Source of the DNA: VXNE01 sp964518405
Lineage (GTDB): Bacteria; Pseudomonadota; Gammaproteobacteria; Pseudomonadales; Azotimanducaceae
DNA length: 9,130 nucleotides
Assembly: GCA_964518405.1 (NCBI GenBank)
Contig: CAZFGB010000240.1
Span: 1-9,130, forward strand
Direction: 5' to 3'
Shown one piece after another: positions 1 through 7,460 of the stretch. Each line of letters begins with the position of its first letter. Position 1 is the stretch's first letter. A program made the translations under genes and the position numbers. A model generated the notes under the pieces. The model saw only the letters and a program-made list of their open reading frames with translations, did no database searches and was not told the origin of the DNA.

Positions 1-637
1 GGACAGCACCTACATGCCGCTCGCGGCGAAGGCGTCGATGCTGATGGCCCTCGTCGTCCCTGGCGAGGGCGGCGGGACCGAGTTCGCGGACATGCGCGCG
101 GCGTACGACGCGCTGGATCCGGCCATGCAGGAGAAACTCGAGGGGCTGTCCGCCTATCACTCGCTGTACCACTCCCAATCGAAGTTGGGCTACACCCACA
201 CCACCGACAACCAGTACGGCTTCCACGACAAGGGCGCGCCGCTGCGGCCGGTCATCAAGACGCATCCCGAGACGGGGAGGAAGTCGATCTACACGGGCCG
301 CCACGCCTACCGGATCGAAGGCATGGATCCCGACGAGTCGCTGGCGCTGCTCGACGGGCTCATGGACGACGCCTGCCAGCCGCCGCGCACGTACCTGCAC
401 GCCTGGACGGTCGGGGATCTGGCGGTCTGGGACAACCGCCGCATGATGCACCGCGCTCAGCCCTACGACACGAGCCAGCCCCGCGTCCTGCGGGCGTCGC
501 GAATCGCCGGGGAGCCGGGGTCGGAACTCGCGCCGACATTCGCGGACCCGAAGGCGGACGCGTTCCGGCCGACCTCGTCCAACGAGTCGGCGCTGACTGC
601 GGGGATGCCGTCGAAGGATCCTGACGTGTACGCGTGA
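1..637 (+). CDS. TauD/TfdA-family 2-oxoglutarate/Fe(II) dioxygenase, partial (5' end outside window)
   Basis: The frame is open from base 2 to the TGA at 635-637, so about 211 C-terminal residues are visible. Members of this family hydroxylate small substrates such as taurine, aryloxyacetates or carnitine precursors, using Fe(II), O2 and 2-oxoglutarate. The first visible residues, DSTYMPLAAKASML, match the segment that begins with the Asp of the HxD iron-binding motif; the His codon would lie just outside the window. The distal iron ligand is the His in WDNRRMMHRAQPYDTSQPR (codon 449-451). An Arg eleven residues later (codon 482-484) fits the 2-oxoglutarate carboxylate-binding Arg of TauD, and further Arg follow in RVLRASRIAG. 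The C-terminus is slightly extended and polar. The family is clear but the substrate cannot be told. It is unrelated in function to the restriction gene downstream and probably belongs to the ancestral chromosome flanking the island. Confidence 0.92.
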   Translation, partial: DSTYMPLAAKASMLMALVVPGEGGGTEFADMRAAYDALDPAMQEKLEGLSAYHSLYHSQSKLGYTHTTDNQYGFHDKGAPLRPVIKTHPETGRKSIYTGRHAYRIEGMDPDESLALLDGLMDDACQPPRTYLHAWTVGDLAVWDNRRMMHRAQPYDTSQPRVLRASRIAGEPGSELAPTFADPKADAFRPTSSNESALTAGMPSKDPDVYA

Positions 638-699
638 GAAGTGCGGACGTGTTCGTCCACGACATCGGGGTGGGTCCGAATTGGGCCGCAAACAACCGT

Positions 700-728
700 G
701 AAATCTCGGCGATAGCCGCCGAGATTTC
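700..728. terminator. Perfect 12-bp hairpin, probable (bidirectional-type) terminator
   Basis: Bases 700-711 (GAAATCTCGGCG) are the exact reverse complement of 717-728, with a 5-nt loop ATAGC. The GC-rich inner stem is flanked by an A-rich left arm and a T-rich right arm, as in intrinsic terminators. However, there is no T-tract beyond the stem, which weakens the call. It lies 62 nt after the dioxygenase stop and 156 nt before the Type ISP start, so it would insulate the two genes. Another kind of RNA structure is possible. Confidence 0.5.
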
Positions 729-817
729 GTGGTACGGTCTTGGGTTCGCTCGGCACGCTACGCCGGTGTAAGCTCGCCCGGCATGAACGAAGCGGAACGG
801 ACAATCCCGCGTCGTGA

Positions 818-844
818 GGGGTTCCTGAACCGTGGCGGAACCCC
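818..844. promoter_or_regulatory. 8-bp hairpin in the leader of the Type ISP gene
   Basis: GGGGTTCC (818-825) pairs exactly with GGAACCCC (837-844) around an 11-nt loop. A competing smaller stem, GGTT (820-823) with AACC (828-831), uses the same left arm, so two mutually exclusive folds are possible. It sits 40 nt upstream of the ATG at 884, where no Shine-Dalgarno sequence is visible. A role in controlling translation or transcription of the restriction gene is inference only. A 34-codon open frame (ATG 783, TGA 885-887) runs through the structure and overlaps the downstream start as ATGA. Confidence 0.3.
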
Positions 845-883
845 GCTGTCGGCAAGGCGCTCGCTCGTTCCGCGCGACGGCAC

Positions 884-3800
884 ATGAGCGGTTTCCAGGA
901 GGTCCTCGACCACATCCGCGCTACCTCCGAGTCCGAGGCGCAGAAGGGCCGCTTGTTCGAACGTCTCATGAAGACGTACTTCGAGCAGGATCCGCTCTAC
1001 CACGACCGTTTCGCCAAGGTTTCCCTGTGGTCCGACTGGGCGGCCGGGCAATACGGCTTCGACGGTACCGACATCGGCGTCGACCTCGTCGCCGAGGAGC
1101 GCTCCGGCGGCTATTGCGCGGTCCAGTGCAAGTGCTACGCCCCGGGGACCCGCATCTCCAAGGGCCATCTCGACTCGTTCATCTCCGCTTCAGCCCGCGA
1201 TCCCTTCACGTCCCGCATCGTCGTCGACACCGGCGACGAGTGGGGCGATAACGCGCGGCGCACTCTGGACCGGGTCAAACCCGAATGCTCGGTGCTGCGC
1301 TTCGGGGATCTGCTGAGCAGACCCTTCGACTGGCCCGACCTCAGCCGCCGCGAACCCGAGGCGCTCGCGTACCGGCGCGACGCCTACCATCTGCGGCCCC
1401 ACCAGCAAGCCGCCTTCGACGACGTGATCCGGGAGTTGGCGACCCACGACCGCGGCAAGCTGATAATGGCCTGCGGTACGGGCAAGACGTTCACCGCGCT
1501 GCGCATCGCCGAACGCATTGCCGGAGTCGGCGGGCGCTCGCTGTACCTCGTGCCGTCGATCTCCCTGCTCCAGCAGTCGATGCGCGAGTGGGCCGAACAG
1601 CGTGCCGTGCCGCACCGCTATGTCGGCATCTGTTCCGACACCCGCGCCGGCCGCAACGACGAAGATGCTTCCCTGCACGAGCTCGAGATTCCGGTAACCA
1701 CGGATCCGGCCCGCATTTCCGAAGCGCTCCGGGAGCCGCCGTCCGACGCGATGACCGTGGTGTTCTGCACCTACCACTCCTTGGGCCTCGTCAAGCAGGC
1801 GCAGGACGAGGGCGCGCCGCCGTTCGACCTCATCCTCTGCGACGAGGCGCACAGGACGACCGGCGTCGAACGCCCTGGCGACCAGACCTCACCGTTCGTC
1901 CTCGTCCACGACGCGGCGCGGGTACGAGGCACGAAGCGGCTCTACATGACGGCGACGCCGCGCCTCTACACGGAGGGCGCCAAGGCCAAGGCGGCGAACC
2001 ACGCCGTGGAAGTGTTCTCGATGGACGATCCTGCCACTTACGGCCCGCAGTTCCACCGCCTGCCGTTCTCGCGGGCGGTCGAACAGGATCTCCTGTCCGA
2101 CTACAAGGTCGTTGTGCTGGCGATGTCCGAGGATCACGTCGCCGCTGCCCTGCAGGCCCACCTCGCGACAAAGGAAGGGAGCGAGATCAACCTCGACGAC
2201 GCCGCCAAGATCGTCGGCTGCTGGCGCGCCCTCCAGAACCCGGAGAATCTCGATCCCGACGCCGAATCTGTCCGCCCGCTGCGCCGTGCCATCGCGTTCA
2301 CGAACACGATCCGATCCTCGCAGCGGCTCGAAGCCCACTGGCCCGGCCTCGTCGCACAGGCCGTGTCGCGATTGCCGACGGCGGAGAGGGAGGGAGCCTT
2401 CCGTTGCGAGACCCGCCATGTGGACGGCCAGCACCACGCGCTCGACCGCAAGGCCCGCATCGAATGGCTCAAGGGCACGACCGAAGGCGGCTGCCGCATC
2501 CTGTCCAACGCCCGCTGCCTGTCCGAGGGTATCGACGTGCCGGCCCTCGACGCCGTGCTGTTCATGAGTCCGCGATCCAGTCACGTTGACATCGTGCAAG
2601 CGGTGGGACGCGCCATGCGCAAGGCCGAGGGCAAGGAGTACGGCTACATCGTGCTTCCGGTCGCGGTCCCGGCAGGTGTCGATCCTGCGGCGGCGCTGGA
2701 CGACAACGAGCGGTTCGCCACGGTCTGGGCCGTGCTGCGCGCGCTCCGCTCCCACGACGACCGATTCGACGCCGAGATCAACCAGATCGATCTCAACAGG
2801 ACGCCGACGGCCCGCGTTATCTTCAGCGGCGGCGATGTGGGCGAAGGGAGCGGCACGTCGACCCTTCCGTTTCCGCCCATCGACCTCCCGCCGGGCGCGA
2901 TCTACGCGAAGATCGTCGAGAAGTGCGGCGACCGCAAGTACTGGGAGACGTGGGCGAAGGATGTCGCCGCCATCTACTCGCGGCTCGTGACCCGCGTCGA
3001 AGGGCTCCTGAAGGATCCGGACAACGAGGCGCTGAGCGAATGGTTCGCGGCGTTCCACGACGAGTTGAAGGCTTCCATCAACGAATCGATCGACACCGCC
3101 AGCGCGGTGGACATGATGGCGCAGCACATCATCACGCGCCCTGTGTTCGAGGCCGTGTTCGACAACTACGATTTCGCAGCCGGCAACCCCGTGGCGAACG
3201 CTCTGGATCACCTGCGCGCGGACTTCGCCGAGTTCGGGCTGGAGAACGAGGTGCGCGACCTCGAGCGCTTCTACGAGAGCGTGAGACTGCGGGCGCGCGG
3301 TCTCGACAACGCAGAGGCCCGGCAGCGCGTGCTGATGGAGCTCTACGAGCGCTTCTTCGCCACGGCCCTCAAGAAGGACGCCGACCGGCGTGTAGACGAT
3401 GCCGAGCCGGTCGAGATCGTCGATTTCATACTCGCGAGCGCCGACCATGTCCTTCGCCACGAGTTCGGCCGCGGGCTCACCGACGAGGGCGTCCATGTCC
3501 TCGATCCGTTCACCGGCACCGGCATCTTCCTCGTCCGGCTGATCCAGTCGGCGCTGGTTCGCGACGCGGACATCGGCCGCAAGTACCGCAGCGAACTGCA
3601 CGCCAACGAGCTGGTGCTGCTCGCGTACTACATCGCTGCGGTTCACATCGAGGAGGCATATCGAGGGCGTACCGGCGGCGACCACGAGCCTTTCGGCGGG
3701 ATCGTCCTGACCGACACGTTCAATCTGCTGACCGAACGGTCGTTTCCCACGCTTTGGCTGCCCGACAACAGCCAACGCGCGGAACGCCAGCGGAAAGCGC

Positions 3801-4993
3801 CCATTCAGGTGATCGTCGGCAATCCGCCATGGTCGGCGGGTCAACGCAGTTCGGCGGACGACAACCCGAATGTCGAGTACCCGGATCTCGAAGAACGGAT
3901 CGCTGCGACCTACGTTGCGCGATCCACCGCGACGAACAAGAACAGCTTGTACGATACATACAAGATGGCGCTCCGCTGGGCGTCCGACCGCATCGGCCAG
4001 CAGGGTGTCGTCGCCTTCGTCACCAACGGTTCGTGGATCGACGGCAACGTAGATTCGGGAGTGCGTGCCTGCCTGGCGGAGGAATTCGGCAAGGTCTATG
4101 TGATGAACCTGCGCGGCAACCAACGAACACAGGGAGAGGGGTCTCGCCGCGAAGGTGGCAAGGTCTTCGGCCAAGGCTCGCGAGCGCCCGTCGCGGTAAC
4201 CATCCTAGTCCGCAATCCGGACGCCGAACACGACGGCTGCCGCATCCTCTACCGTGACATCGGCGACTACCTGACCCGCGAGAACAAACTGCAGCAGCTC
4301 CGCGAGTGGGCCTCGATCACTGGCGTGAGCGATTGGCAGGAGATCGAGCCTGACCGCCACCACGACTGGATCGGCCAGCGCGACCCGACATACCAAGAGC
4401 TCTATCCGGTTGGATCGAAGGCCGTGAAGGCGGGCAAGTCACAGGAAGCGATCTTTCGCCTGTTCAGCAATGGCTACAAGACAGGCCGCGATGCATACCT
4501 ATACAACTTCTCGCGGGATGCCTGTGCGTCAAACGCCCGGGCCGCGATCGGCGACTACATGGGGGCGATGGAAGTTCGGGAAAAACGGCCGGAATACTCC
4601 GTCGAGGAGGCCGCCAAGCAGTTCGACGACCATGTTCGTTGGGATCGGGAACTGAAAAACAACCTTGGTCGTGGCAGGGGGATCGAGTTCTCGCAAGGCA
4701 ACATCTTGGCGACCCAGTACCGGCCATTCATCAAGCAGCACTGCTACGTCGAGTACACACTAGCAAGCCGTAAGTACCAGATGGACAACATCTTCCCGAT
4801 TCGTGATGCTGCTGGCACAGCGATTGCACACACACACACACACACGCGCATCAGGACTCGTCAGCGACCAAATCGGGCGATTTGCCTTCCCGTCCAGTAC
4901 AGCCGGACCCGACCATTCTCCGCATTCATGGTGGACACTATTCCGGATCTGGAACTGGTGTCGAAGGGGCAGCGCTTCCCCCGCTTCCGGTAA
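884..4993 (+). CDS. Type ISP restriction-modification enzyme, interrupted in the target recognition domain
   Basis: Single-chain restriction-modification enzymes of this family (LlaGI/LlaBIII type) methylate adenine in a target site and, on unmodified DNA, translocate with an SF2 motor and cleave. Visible order: Mrr-like nuclease in about residues 1-150 (KGRLFERLMKTYF, D67 in GTDIGVDLV, Q81-x-K83 in VQCKCY); helicase motor at about 165-640 (Walker A ACGTGKT 196-202, DEAH 320-323, TATP 356-359, motif VI QAVGRAMRK 572-580); a helical coupler; gamma-class N6-adenine methyltransferase (motif I DPFTGTG 874-880, NPPW 980-983); then the recognition domain from about 1110. The ATG at 884 is the only start in this frame before an upstream stop, and no clear ribosome binding site precedes it. 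The frame stops at 4991-4993 after 1369 aa, whereas family members are usually about 1,570-1,650 aa; the missing part lies downstream to 5791. Nuclease, motor and methyltransferase motifs are intact, but specificity and activity of this truncated form are doubtful. It is not a three-gene Type I system: all domains share one frame. Confidence 0.93.
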   Translation: MSGFQEVLDHIRATSESEAQKGRLFERLMKTYFEQDPLYHDRFAKVSLWSDWAAGQYGFDGTDIGVDLVAEERSGGYCAVQCKCYAPGTRISKGHLDSFISASARDPFTSRIVVDTGDEWGDNARRTLDRVKPECSVLRFGDLLSRPFDWPDLSRREPEALAYRRDAYHLRPHQQAAFDDVIRELATHDRGKLIMACGTGKTFTALRIAERIAGVGGRSLYLVPSISLLQQSMREWAEQRAVPHRYVGICSDTRAGRNDEDASLHELEIPVTTDPARISEALREPPSDAMTVVFCTYHSLGLVKQAQDEGAPPFDLILCDEAHRTTGVERPGDQTSPFVLVHDAARVRGTKRLYMTATPRLYTEGAKAKAANHAVEVFSMDDPATYGPQFHRLPFSRAVEQDLLSDYKVVVLAMSEDHVAAALQAHLATKEGSEINLDDAAKIVGCWRALQNPENLDPDAESVRPLRRAIAFTNTIRSSQRLEAHWPGLVAQAVSRLPTAEREGAFRCETRHVDGQHHALDRKARIEWLKGTTEGGCRILSNARCLSEGIDVPALDAVLFMSPRSSHVDIVQAVGRAMRKAEGKEYGYIVLPVAVPAGVDPAAALDDNERFATVWAVLRALRSHDDRFDAEINQIDLNRTPTARVIFSGGDVGEGSGTSTLPFPPIDLPPGAIYAKIVEKCGDRKYWETWAKDVAAIYSRLVTRVEGLLKDPDNEALSEWFAAFHDELKASINESIDTASAVDMMAQHIITRPVFEAVFDNYDFAAGNPVANALDHLRADFAEFGLENEVRDLERFYESVRLRARGLDNAEARQRVLMELYERFFATALKKDADRRVDDAEPVEIVDFILASADHVLRHEFGRGLTDEGVHVLDPFTGTGIFLVRLIQSALVRDADIGRKYRSELHANELVLLAYYIAAVHIEEAYRGRTGGDHEPFGGIVLTDTFNLLTERSFPTLWLPDNSQRAERQRKAPIQVIVGNPPWSAGQRSSADDNPNVEYPDLEERIAATYVARSTATNKNSLYDTYKMALRWASDRIGQQGVVAFVTNGSWIDGNVDSGVRACLAEEFGKVYVMNLRGNQRTQGEGSRREGGKVFGQGSRAPVAVTILVRNPDAEHDGCRILYRDIGDYLTRENKLQQLREWASITGVSDWQEIEPDRHHDWIGQRDPTYQELYPVGSKAVKAGKSQEAIFRLFSNGYKTGRDAYLYNFSRDACASNARAAIGDYMGAMEVREKRPEYSVEEAAKQFDDHVRWDRELKNNLGRGRGIEFSQGNILATQYRPFIKQHCYVEYTLASRKYQMDNIFPIRDAAGTAIAHTHTHTRIRTRQRPNRAICLPVQYSRTRPFSAFMVDTIPDLELVSKGQRFPRFR
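4827..4844 (+). repeat. (CA)9 dinucleotide microsatellite inside the recognition domain
   Basis: Nine perfect CA units encode the HTHTHT stretch at about residues 1316-1321 of the Type ISP protein, between the YQMDNIFP motif and the NRAICLP motif. Relatives, as I recall them, have only a few residues here. Two-base slippage changes the frame. All three frames are open past the repeat: the present frame ends at 4993, loss of one CA gives a frame ending at 5154, and gain of one gives a frame ending at 5507. Confidence 0.9.
4871..4990 (+). repeat. Tandem motif copy 1 of the recognition domain (frame of the main ORF)
   Basis: Encodes NRAICLPVQYSRTRPFS followed by a DTIPDLELVSKGQRFPRFR segment, read in the main frame and ending right at the TAA. 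This is the family motif of the form NRxICxPG...PFSALMxDxxPDLxxxxxGQCFPR. It contains the 15-base sequence CCCGACCATTCTCCG (4908-4922), which recurs exactly in copy 2. Confidence 0.8.
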
Positions 4994-5001
4994 GAGCGGC
5001 G

Positions 5002-5127
5002 AATCGCGTCATCTGCCTCCCGGGAATCGTCCAATCCAGTCGCGCCCGACCATTCTCCGTCCTCGTTGCCGACCACATGCCGGACCTCCACTTCGTCGAG
5101 TTCGGCCAGTGCTTGCCGCGATGGGTC
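5002..5127 (+). repeat. Tandem motif copy 2 of the recognition domain (frame -1 relative to the main ORF)
   Basis: Encodes NRVICLPGIVQSSRARPFS followed by DHMPDLHFVEFGQCLPRWV, closer to the family consensus than copy 1, but read one base back from the main frame. The frame runs to TAA at 5152-5154. It shares CCCGACCATTCTCCG (5045-5059) with copy 1, 137 bases apart and in the same codon phase (RPFS). The rest is clearly diverged, so the duplication is not recent, yet both copies keep the conserved residues. Confidence 0.8.
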
Positions 5128-5791
5128 TACCCCGCATACAGGGGGCATCTTTAACGATGTCGAGACGGAACTCGTGCCGGTGGACAACATCACGGACGGG
5201 GCACTGGCGGCGTTCCAGATCCACCATGGCGACGAGTCGATCACCAAGGACGCGATTTTCGACTACGTCTACGGAGTCCTTCACGCGCCGGAGTACCGGG
5301 AGCGGTTCGCCAGCGACCTGGCCAAGGAGCTGCCCCGCGTGCCCATGGCGCCGGACTTCCATGCGTTCGCCGACGCCGGGCGCGCCCTCGGTGGATTGCA
5401 CCTCTCCTACGAAACATGCGAGGAACATCCGCTACGCGTCGAGTTCGCGGCGGGTGGCGAGGCCACGCCGGAGCAATATCGACTTGGCACCAGGAAGATG
5501 CGTCTGACGGACGGCGGCGGCACGCTCGAAGTCAACGAGCATGTCCGCTTGGCCGGCATCCCTCCGGAAGCGCACGAATACGAAGTCAACGGCCGCACGC
5601 CGCTCGGCTGGTTCATCGACCGCTACCACGTCAAGACCGATCCCAAGAGCGGGATCGTCAACGACCCCAACGGCTGGTTCGACGATCCCCGGGATCTCGT
5701 GTCGGCGATCCGGCGGATCGTCCGCGTCAGCGTTCGCACGGTCGCGATCGTCCGGTCCCTTCCCGATCCGCTCGCCGACCTGGCGAACTGA
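5066..5791 (+). pseudogene. C-terminal recognition-domain fragment of the Type ISP gene, separated by frameshift
   Basis: From base 5147 the frame encodes the conserved C-terminus of Type ISP enzymes: VDNITDGALAAF, ITKDAIFDYVYGVLHAPEYR, LPRVPMAPDFHAFADAG, GLHLSYETCEEHPL, VNEHVRLAGIPPEAH, NGRTPLGWFIDRY and SGIVNDPNGWF, ending at TGA 5789-5791. The first part (5066-5146, TTG start) is out-of-frame sequence through motif copy 2 and is not homologous. This frame is numerically the same as that of the 884 ORF and has no stop between 4994 and 5791, so only the TAA at 4991 separates the two in that frame. Recognisable protein, however, passes through the other frame in copy 2. Losing one G from the G5 run (5141-5145) would join copy 2 to this segment. 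It could be translated separately from TTG or GTG codons, but with no visible ribosome binding site it is most likely a detached remnant. Confidence 0.85.
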
Positions 5792-5805
5792 ACCGGCGCC
5801 CCCTG

Positions 5806-5836
5806 TCGGTTGGCGGTCGGCGACCGCCCTGACCGA
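5806..5836. terminator. Hairpin between convergent genes
   Basis: GGCGGTC (5812-5818) pairs exactly with GACCGCC (5822-5828) over a 3-nt loop. An outer TCGGT (5806-5810) pairs with ACCGA (5832-5836) across a small asymmetric bulge. It lies 15 nt after the Type ISP stop and about 65 nt from the stop of the opposing AlbA_2 gene, the usual place for a shared terminator. There is no T-tract, so intrinsic termination is not certain. Confidence 0.45.
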
Positions 5837-5900
5837 ACCGTCGATCGCATCCTGTCCGGACGTTTCGGCCGGCGGGTCGCGCCCCGGCATGGCGCGCCTG

Positions 5901-7424
5901 CTACCGTCGGCCGGCCTCCCCGAGCGCGTCGAGCAAAGCGTTGCGGACGTGGGGGGCCGTGTTGTGGGGCGTTTGCTGGGCGAATCTCTCGTACACGGAC
6001 TCCGCGCGCTCGGAGTTGCCGGCCGCGGCGCACATGCGAATCAGCTCGATCGCGAGGGTCGCGGAACCGGGATCGGCTTGCCAAGCCGCTTCCACCCGTC
6101 GGAAGGCATCGGCCTCTTCCCCCACCGCGCGCAGGTGCGCGGCGTCGCGCAACGCGGAGAGCGCGGCGTACTCCGGATGGGCCGGCAGGGTCGCCCGAAA
6201 GAAAGTCCGTGTCTCGTCGAACTCGAAACGAGGCGGGGGCGAGCCGTTCGCCCGCATCGCGTCGAAAATCTTGGGAACGCCCGACAGCCGCCCCTCGGCC
6301 AGTCCGAGCTCTTTCAGGAACTCTCCGATCCGGCGGTTCCGGGCCGGCGCCGGCACGGGTCTCGCATCGGGCAGGAGATGGTGGCGCTCGATGCCGGCGA
6401 CGGGTCCGGGATAGCTGATGACTTCGACGCGACCCGGGTAGAGGTAGATCTTGGTCGGTTCGGGCTGGTCGAGGTCGTAGCCGCGGTGATAGACGGCGTT
6501 GACCACCGCTTCGCGCAGGGCGGCCTTGGGGTAGCTTACCCAGTCGCGCACGCGGTACCGGTCGCGCTGCTTGCGGAGATGATGCGTCGACAGGTTCTCG
6601 AGGTACTGCAGGCAGTCCCCCAGCTGGTCGATCAGGGGACCGGTGAAGGTGCGCTCCTCCTGCACGTTGCCCGGTCGATCGCCGGCAAACTGGACCACCT
6701 CGATGCTCGCGCCCCGAATCCACCGTTCCGGTTGGCTGGAGAACAGCAGCAGGCCGACGTTGCGCGGAATCTCGTGGTCGTTCACTTGGACGGTGATGCG
6801 CATGCGCCGGTAGAGGTCGCGTTCGTCCGCGGCGTCCACAAGGCCGCTGCGGACGTCCCGCAGGTACTCGCGGACCTTCCCCGCCCGCAGGTCCTCGATG
6901 CGGGCATCCCTCGCCCGGCGGTCGTCCCAAGGAACCTTGGCGGTCTGCTCGATCAGGCCTCGCAGGAGATCCCCGCGGCTCTCCGCATCGACCGTTTCGG
7001 ACCCGAGGCGCACCCAATGGCGCAACGCGCCGTCACGCCGCGGCGCGCGATGGGGCCGCATGTCGCTGGCGGGGGCCCAGACCACGAGGATCGTCCGCTC
7101 GCCGATGCGCTCCGGGGACAGCACGGGCGGGTACGGTGGATCGAGCCGGCTGCACTGACCGCGAATCCACCGCTGCGCCGCCTCGACCTGCTCCGCGGTC
7201 AGCCCGCGCGGCGGCAGCGCGCCGCGGCCCTCCCGCTCCTCCACTCCGATTACGACGTAGCCGCCGTTCAGGTTGTGGTAGTCGTTCGCGAAGGCGCAGA
7301 TCGTCCGTATGACCTGTGGTCCCGTCCTGTTCGCGTCCCAGGCGCCCTTGAACTCGATGCGCTCGGACTCGACCGAGCCCCGGCGCAGCAGGTGGTCGAC
7401 GTTGATCGGGAGGATGGCGCTCAT
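5901..7424 (-). CDS. AlbA_2 (Schlafen-core) / GHKL ATPase-like protein with helical C-terminal extension
   Basis: Start ATG 7422-7424, stop TAG 5901-5903, 507 aa. The N-terminus is an AlbA_2 domain of the Schlafen-core fold: ESERIEFKGAW (E19, E24) and GGYVVIGVEEREG (54-66). E19/E24 match in spacing the two Glu of Schlafen nuclease sites, and the following acidic position is Glu (E62) rather than the usual Asp. Residues about 290-395 match the C-terminal ATPase-like part of COG2865-type proteins: REAVVNAVYHRGY (304-316) resembles the GHKL N-box, and ARNRRIGEFLKELGLAEGRLSGVP is the typical RNPxIxxFxxxLGxxExxGxG segment. Residues about 415-507 are Ala-rich helices resembling TPR units, an extension I do not know as standard. 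Such proteins are usually called transcriptional regulators or DNA-binding ATPases; some AlbA_2 proteins act in phage defence. It is convergent with the Type ISP gene. Its exact role is unknown; nuclease activity is inference. Confidence 0.85.
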   Translation of the reverse strand: MSAILPINVDHLLRRGSVESERIEFKGAWDANRTGPQVIRTICAFANDYHNLNGGYVVIGVEEREGRGALPPRGLTAEQVEAAQRWIRGQCSRLDPPYPPVLSPERIGERTILVVWAPASDMRPHRAPRRDGALRHWVRLGSETVDAESRGDLLRGLIEQTAKVPWDDRRARDARIEDLRAGKVREYLRDVRSGLVDAADERDLYRRMRITVQVNDHEIPRNVGLLLFSSQPERWIRGASIEVVQFAGDRPGNVQEERTFTGPLIDQLGDCLQYLENLSTHHLRKQRDRYRVRDWVSYPKAALREAVVNAVYHRGYDLDQPEPTKIYLYPGRVEVISYPGPVAGIERHHLLPDARPVPAPARNRRIGEFLKELGLAEGRLSGVPKIFDAMRANGSPPPRFEFDETRTFFRATLPAHPEYAALSALRDAAHLRAVGEEADAFRRVEAAWQADPGSATLAIELIRMCAAAGNSERAESVYERFAQQTPHNTAPHVRNALLDALGEAGRR

Positions 7425-7454
7425 GGGTGGGTGGCCGCCGGGAGCGTGGGGCCG

Positions 7455-7460
7455 ATTCTA
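7455..7460 (-). promoter_or_regulatory. Candidate -10 element for the AlbA_2 gene
   Basis: On the minus strand the hexamer reads TAGAAT, five of six matches to the sigma-70 -10 consensus, 31 nt upstream of the ATG at 7424. No convincing -35 lies at 16-18 nt, and no Shine-Dalgarno is evident before the ATG. This is a weak call in GC-rich DNA. Confidence 0.25.

Noticed and set aside
1285..2589. 434-aa Arg/Pro-rich plus-strand frame (also 2923-4257)
   Set aside because: These are out-of-frame shadows of the Type ISP gene with biased Arg/Ala/Pro composition and no motifs.
1889..4174. 761-aa open frame on the minus strand
   Set aside because: It is antisense to the helicase and methyltransferase parts of the Type ISP gene, whose motifs are unambiguous on the plus strand. 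The antisense translation shows no domain and is a known artefact of high GC.
4991..4993. Stop-codon readthrough of the single TAA to reach 5791
   Set aside because: The frame stays open, but it would translate motif copy 2 in the wrong frame, giving about 50 unrelated residues in the recognition domain.
4978..5146. Programmed -1 then +1 ribosomal frameshifting to make the full Type ISP protein
   Set aside because: No canonical heptameric slippery sequence or clear downstream structure was seen at either point, and two opposite events would be required.
4803..5507. 234-aa plus-strand frame starting before the CA repeat
   Set aside because: No recognisable protein; it matters only as the frame that would be entered after a +1 CA unit slip.
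884..5791. Type I (hsdR/M/S) system
   Set aside because: Nuclease, motor, methyltransferase and recognition parts lie in one continuous chain, with no separate subunit genes.
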